A stretch of DNA of 64,000 bases from Aurantibrevibacter litoralis (GTDB lineage: Bacteria > Bacteroidota > Bacteroidia > Flavobacteriales > Flavobacteriaceae). A program made the translations under genes and the position numbers. Location of the stretch: the NCBI RefSeq assembly GCF_034651555.1, contig NZ_JAYEEQ010000013.1:49550-113549 (forward strand). The letters are read 5' to 3'. Positions 62,006-64,000 of the stretch are shown piece by piece. Under the pieces are notes generated by a model, which saw only the letters and a program-made list of their open reading frames with translations, did not search any database and was not told the DNA's origin. Positions within the stretch are counted from its first letter, which is position 1. Every line of letters begins with the position of its first letter.

Positions 62006-62057
62006 CGATTAATTTTTGGCTAAACTATCGATGATCGGAAAATAAAAATGGGAGTGC

Positions 62058-62078
62058 TGTACACGAAATCATGTACAC
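62058..62078. repeat. Direct repeat TGTACAC
   Basis: TGTACAC occurs at 62058-62064 and 62072-62078, a 14-base period; each contains the palindrome TGTACA. It is between the oriT candidate and the IS21 end, and may be a protein-binding site. Confidence 0.4.
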
Positions 62079-62245
62079 CAAATGCAAATTGCTAGGAAAA
62101 AATTCTTAGGGGAATTTACTGGGAATGGGCAGCATCTGTAGGCTATGTTGGATGCGCCGGTCAAATTGAGCCATGTGCGCCGGATGAAAGTGAGCCGTTT
62201 AAACTAGTTGCTTAAAATCGATTCATTTGTGGGTTAAATTTAGTT

Positions 62246-62971
62246 TTAATTATTCATTTTTATACGCATTGATTCACCTTTTATATCTATCCTGTGTGCC
62301 GAGTGCACCAGTCGGTCAAGTATAGCGTCGGCAATGGTTTTCTCACCGATTACCTCATGCCATGCTTGAACGGGAAGTTGTGAAGCTATTATTGTTGATT
62401 TCTTTGCGTGCCGGTCTTCGATTATCTCCATAAGGGCGTGCCTGTTGATGTTGTCCAGAGGTTTTAGCCCAAAGTCATCCAGAATGAGCAGATCCTGTTT
62501 TTCGAGCTTGTTTATCTGTTTCAGGTAAGACCCGTCCGCCTTTGATGTCTTTAGCATTGTGAAGAGCTTAGCGGTGTTGAAGTACATTACCTTATACCCT
62601 TGGGAACATGCCTGATGGCCCAGGGCCGATGCCAGATAGCTCTTGCCTACCCCGGTACTTCCGGTAACAATTATGTTTTGGTTCTTATCGATAAACCCAC
62701 AGGATGCAAAACGCTGTATTTGGTTTTTGTCCAATTGTCGGGAAGCTTTGTAATCTATCGCTTCGATTACAGCTGTATACCTGAACCTTGCGGCCTTGGT
62801 CAGGCGTTCTATCTTGCGGTTGTCCCTATCGTCCCATTCGCACTGTAGCAAGTAAGCTACCAGCTCGTCGTTGGTGTAATCGACGCCTTGGGATTCCATT
62901 GTGGTCATAAAGGCCCTTTGCATTCCATAGAGCCTTAATTGTTTCATTTGTTCTAATGTCCTTGTGTTCAT
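62246..62971 (-). CDS. istB: IS21-family helper ATPase IstB
   Basis: A 241-residue AAA+ ATPase that assists the transposase in target selection. The Walker A motif GSTGVGKS lies at residues 104-111, and Walker B is LLILDDFG. N-terminal LRLYGMQRAF and the sensor-type region RHALMEIIEDRHAKKSTIIASQLPV are typical. It follows istA by 32 bases on the same strand. Confidence 0.95.
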   Translation of the reverse strand: MNTRTLEQMKQLRLYGMQRAFMTTMESQGVDYTNDELVAYLLQCEWDDRDNRKIERLTKAARFRYTAVIEAIDYKASRQLDKNQIQRFASCGFIDKNQNIIVTGSTGVGKSYLASALGHQACSQGYKVMYFNTAKLFTMLKTSKADGSYLKQINKLEKQDLLILDDFGLKPLDNINRHALMEIIEDRHAKKSTIIASQLPVQAWHEVIGEKTIADAILDRLVHSAHRIDIKGESMRIKMNN

Positions 62972-63003
62972 ATAATCGTATTTAATGTTTAACGGTCATT
63001 CTG

Positions 63004-64000
63004 CTATTTGTAATAGTTTCCTCCCCTGATATTCTCGTGGTCAGGTATATCGGTGTTTTCGTAAGGTTCCTCCTCGATGGAGTCCCACCCGTTCTTAAGG
63101 ATTCGCTCTATCATACTGTAGCTGTAGGCGTCATAGTCTAGCGCCCGTTTACAGGCGTTCTCCAAGCGTTGGTCGCCGACCTTTTTGGTCAGGTGGAGTA
63201 TCCCAAGGCAGGATTTGTAAGATTGTTCCGGGTGCTGCTTTTTCTCAAGTATGCCCATGATGTACCGTTTACAGTTTTCCCCGATACGTTCGGACCAGGC
63301 TATAAATTTTTCACTGCTCCATTCACTGACAAAGCGATGGTGCGAAGGCATATGCTCCGCCACGGTGGTATATCCATATTTTTGCCTTTGCCGTGTATGT
63401 GCCGCCAAACGTTCGTATTTATGGTATACTTCGATAAAGCTGTCCGAGTAGATTATCTTGACCTGTTTCCCGATATGCTTATAGGGAACGCTGTAATAGT
63501 GTTTGTCCTTTCCTAGATAAATATGGCTGTTCTTATGCACGGTACCCTTTGCATAGGATTTTATCTCATAGCGCTTTAAGGGAAGAGGCTCAAGTTCCCG
63601 TAGTTCTACTTCTTTGAACAGGGAGTAACGTGAGTACTCCCTTCCCCTGAAGGACATTGCGTTATGTTTTTCCAAAAGGCCTTGTATGGCCTTGTTGATA
63701 TCCTTTATGCTATGGAAGATATCATTCCTTAAGGGCGCGAATACCCTGGTGTAGATAATGCGTACCGCGTTTTCCACGATGGCCTTGTCCCTTGGTTTAT
63801 AGCTCCTTGTAGGCAAAATGGCAGTCTGGTAATGTTCTGCGAAGTCGGCAAAAGTCTCGTTGACCTTGGGCTCGTACCGACTGCTCTTGGTGACCGCCGA
63901 TTTCAAATTGTCCGGTACAAGTGCCTTGGGCACCCCTCCATAGAACCAAAGTGCATTCTCGGTACAACGCACGAATTCTTCCCGTTTTTGGCTCGCACAG
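63004..64000 (-). CDS. istA: IS21-family transposase IstA (truncated by window edge)
   Basis: The frame continues to the right edge, so only the C-terminal ~330 residues are present. It shows ALVPDNLKSAVTKSSRYEP and the DDE-type segment (ATLP-like AILPTRSYKPRDKAIVENAVRIIYTRVFAPL), in which the Asp and the Glu of the DDE core are visible in the retained part. A C-terminal beta domain (KNSHIYLGKDKHYYSVPYKHIGK) follows. The N-terminal HTH domain and first Asp lie outside. No frameshift seen. Confidence 0.92.
   Translation of the reverse strand, partial: CASQKREEFVRCTENALWFYGGVPKALVPDNLKSAVTKSSRYEPKVNETFADFAEHYQTAILPTRSYKPRDKAIVENAVRIIYTRVFAPLRNDIFHSIKDINKAIQGLLEKHNAMSFRGREYSRYSLFKEVELRELEPLPLKRYEIKSYAKGTVHKNSHIYLGKDKHYYSVPYKHIGKQVKIIYSDSFIEVYHKYERLAAHTRQRQKYGYTTVAEHMPSHHRFVSEWSSEKFIAWSERIGENCKRYIMGILEKKQHPEQSYKSCLGILHLTKKVGDQRLENACKRALDYDAYSYSMIERILKNGWDSIEEEPYENTDIPDHENIRGGNYYK

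Larger units (their letters stand above)
61916..62136. other. Gene-free gap between mobC and the IS21 end
   Basis: About 220 bases holding the oriT candidate, the TGTACAC repeat and a further small hairpin at 62092-62109 (CTAGGAA / TTCTTAG, one G-U pair). No coding frame is apparent. It is probably the regulatory/transfer region of the element. Confidence 0.6.
56776..64000. mobile_element. Integrated mobilisable element at tRNA-Arg (right end outside window)
   Basis: From the tRNA 3' end to the right edge the genes are typical cargo: serine recombinase, Fic/HicB-like module, small ORFs, relaxase and MobC with candidate oriT, and an IS21 insertion. The recombinase touches the tRNA, and chromosomal housekeeping genes stop there. 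The second attachment site is not in the window, so the extent and whether it is intact are unknown. No conjugation (tra) genes are seen, so mobilisation in trans is inferred. Confidence 0.75.
62137..64000 (-). mobile_element. IS21-family insertion sequence (other end outside window)
   Basis: istB and istA on the minus strand are preceded at their downstream side by a terminal region starting TGTAGGCTATG (62137). Two similar blocks follow: GCGCCGGTCAAATTGAGCC (62154-62172) and GCGCCGGATGAAAGTGAGCC (62177-62196), as in the multiple terminal repeats of IS21. The exact terminus and the target duplication are not determined. Confidence 0.8.

Noticed and set aside
1..64000. CRISPR arrays or rRNA genes
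   Set aside because: No regularly spaced repeats of CRISPR type and no rRNA-like segment were seen.

Overview
The window reads as a chromosome segment of a marine-type member of the Flavobacteriaceae (Bacteroidota). Evidence: gliding genes gldB and gldC; Bacteroidota-style promoters (TTG / TAnnTTTG) and little Shine-Dalgarno signal; a DnaG lacking its zinc ligands; many predicted SusC-free outer-membrane barrels and lipoproteins; and a long dcw cluster in the usual flavobacterial order. The genus cannot be fixed from sequence reading alone.

Layout. 1-2.4 kb: tail of a haem-binding protein, rpe and a YpdA-type reductase. 2.4-6.8 kb (minus): barrel protein, polyphosphate kinase ppk1 and a Pycsar-effector-like membrane protein in one apparent operon, then an NAD(P)H-hydrate epimerase. 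6.9-10.5 kb (minus): a very large secreted protein with a degenerate phosphoesterase domain, a kinase-like middle and an outer-membrane barrel. 10.7-20.4 kb (minus): carbonic anhydrase lipoprotein, FG-GAP protein, membrane proteins, DUF3179 protein, a cyclase-fold DUF2652 protein, a type II NADH dehydrogenase and a sigma/anti-sigma pair. 21-35 kb (plus): small secreted and membrane proteins, queA, rlmN, a polyprenyl synthase, a second sigma/anti-sigma/outer-membrane set and dnaG. 35-40 kb: an atypical response regulator, nadE, gldBC, engB and a hydrolase.

40.6-56.1 kb is the complete dcw cluster mraZ-rsmH-ftsL-ftsI-murE-mraY-murD-ftsW-murG-murC-ftsQ-ftsA-ftsZ, nearly all abutting or overlapping and preceded by three direct 10-bp repeats that look like the MraZ operator. 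These genes make the meso-DAP peptidoglycan precursor and the divisome. A yqeY gene and tRNA-Arg(TCG) follow.

From the tRNA 3' end to the right edge lies a mobile element. It holds a large serine recombinase whose last codons run antisense into the tRNA, a tightly packed hicB-like / 45-codon ORF / fic module, two or three small ORFs, relaxase and mobC mobilisation genes with a candidate oriT upstream, and an IS21-family insertion (istB and a truncated istA). The far end of the element lies outside the window.

Most interesting points: the three-part phosphoesterase/kinase-like/barrel protein, the response regulator with a Glu at the phospho-acceptor position, the PycTM-like protein beside ppk1, the hicB-orf-fic-recombinase operon, the nested inverted-repeat oriT candidate, and a coiled-coil ORF overprinted on the relaxase tail.
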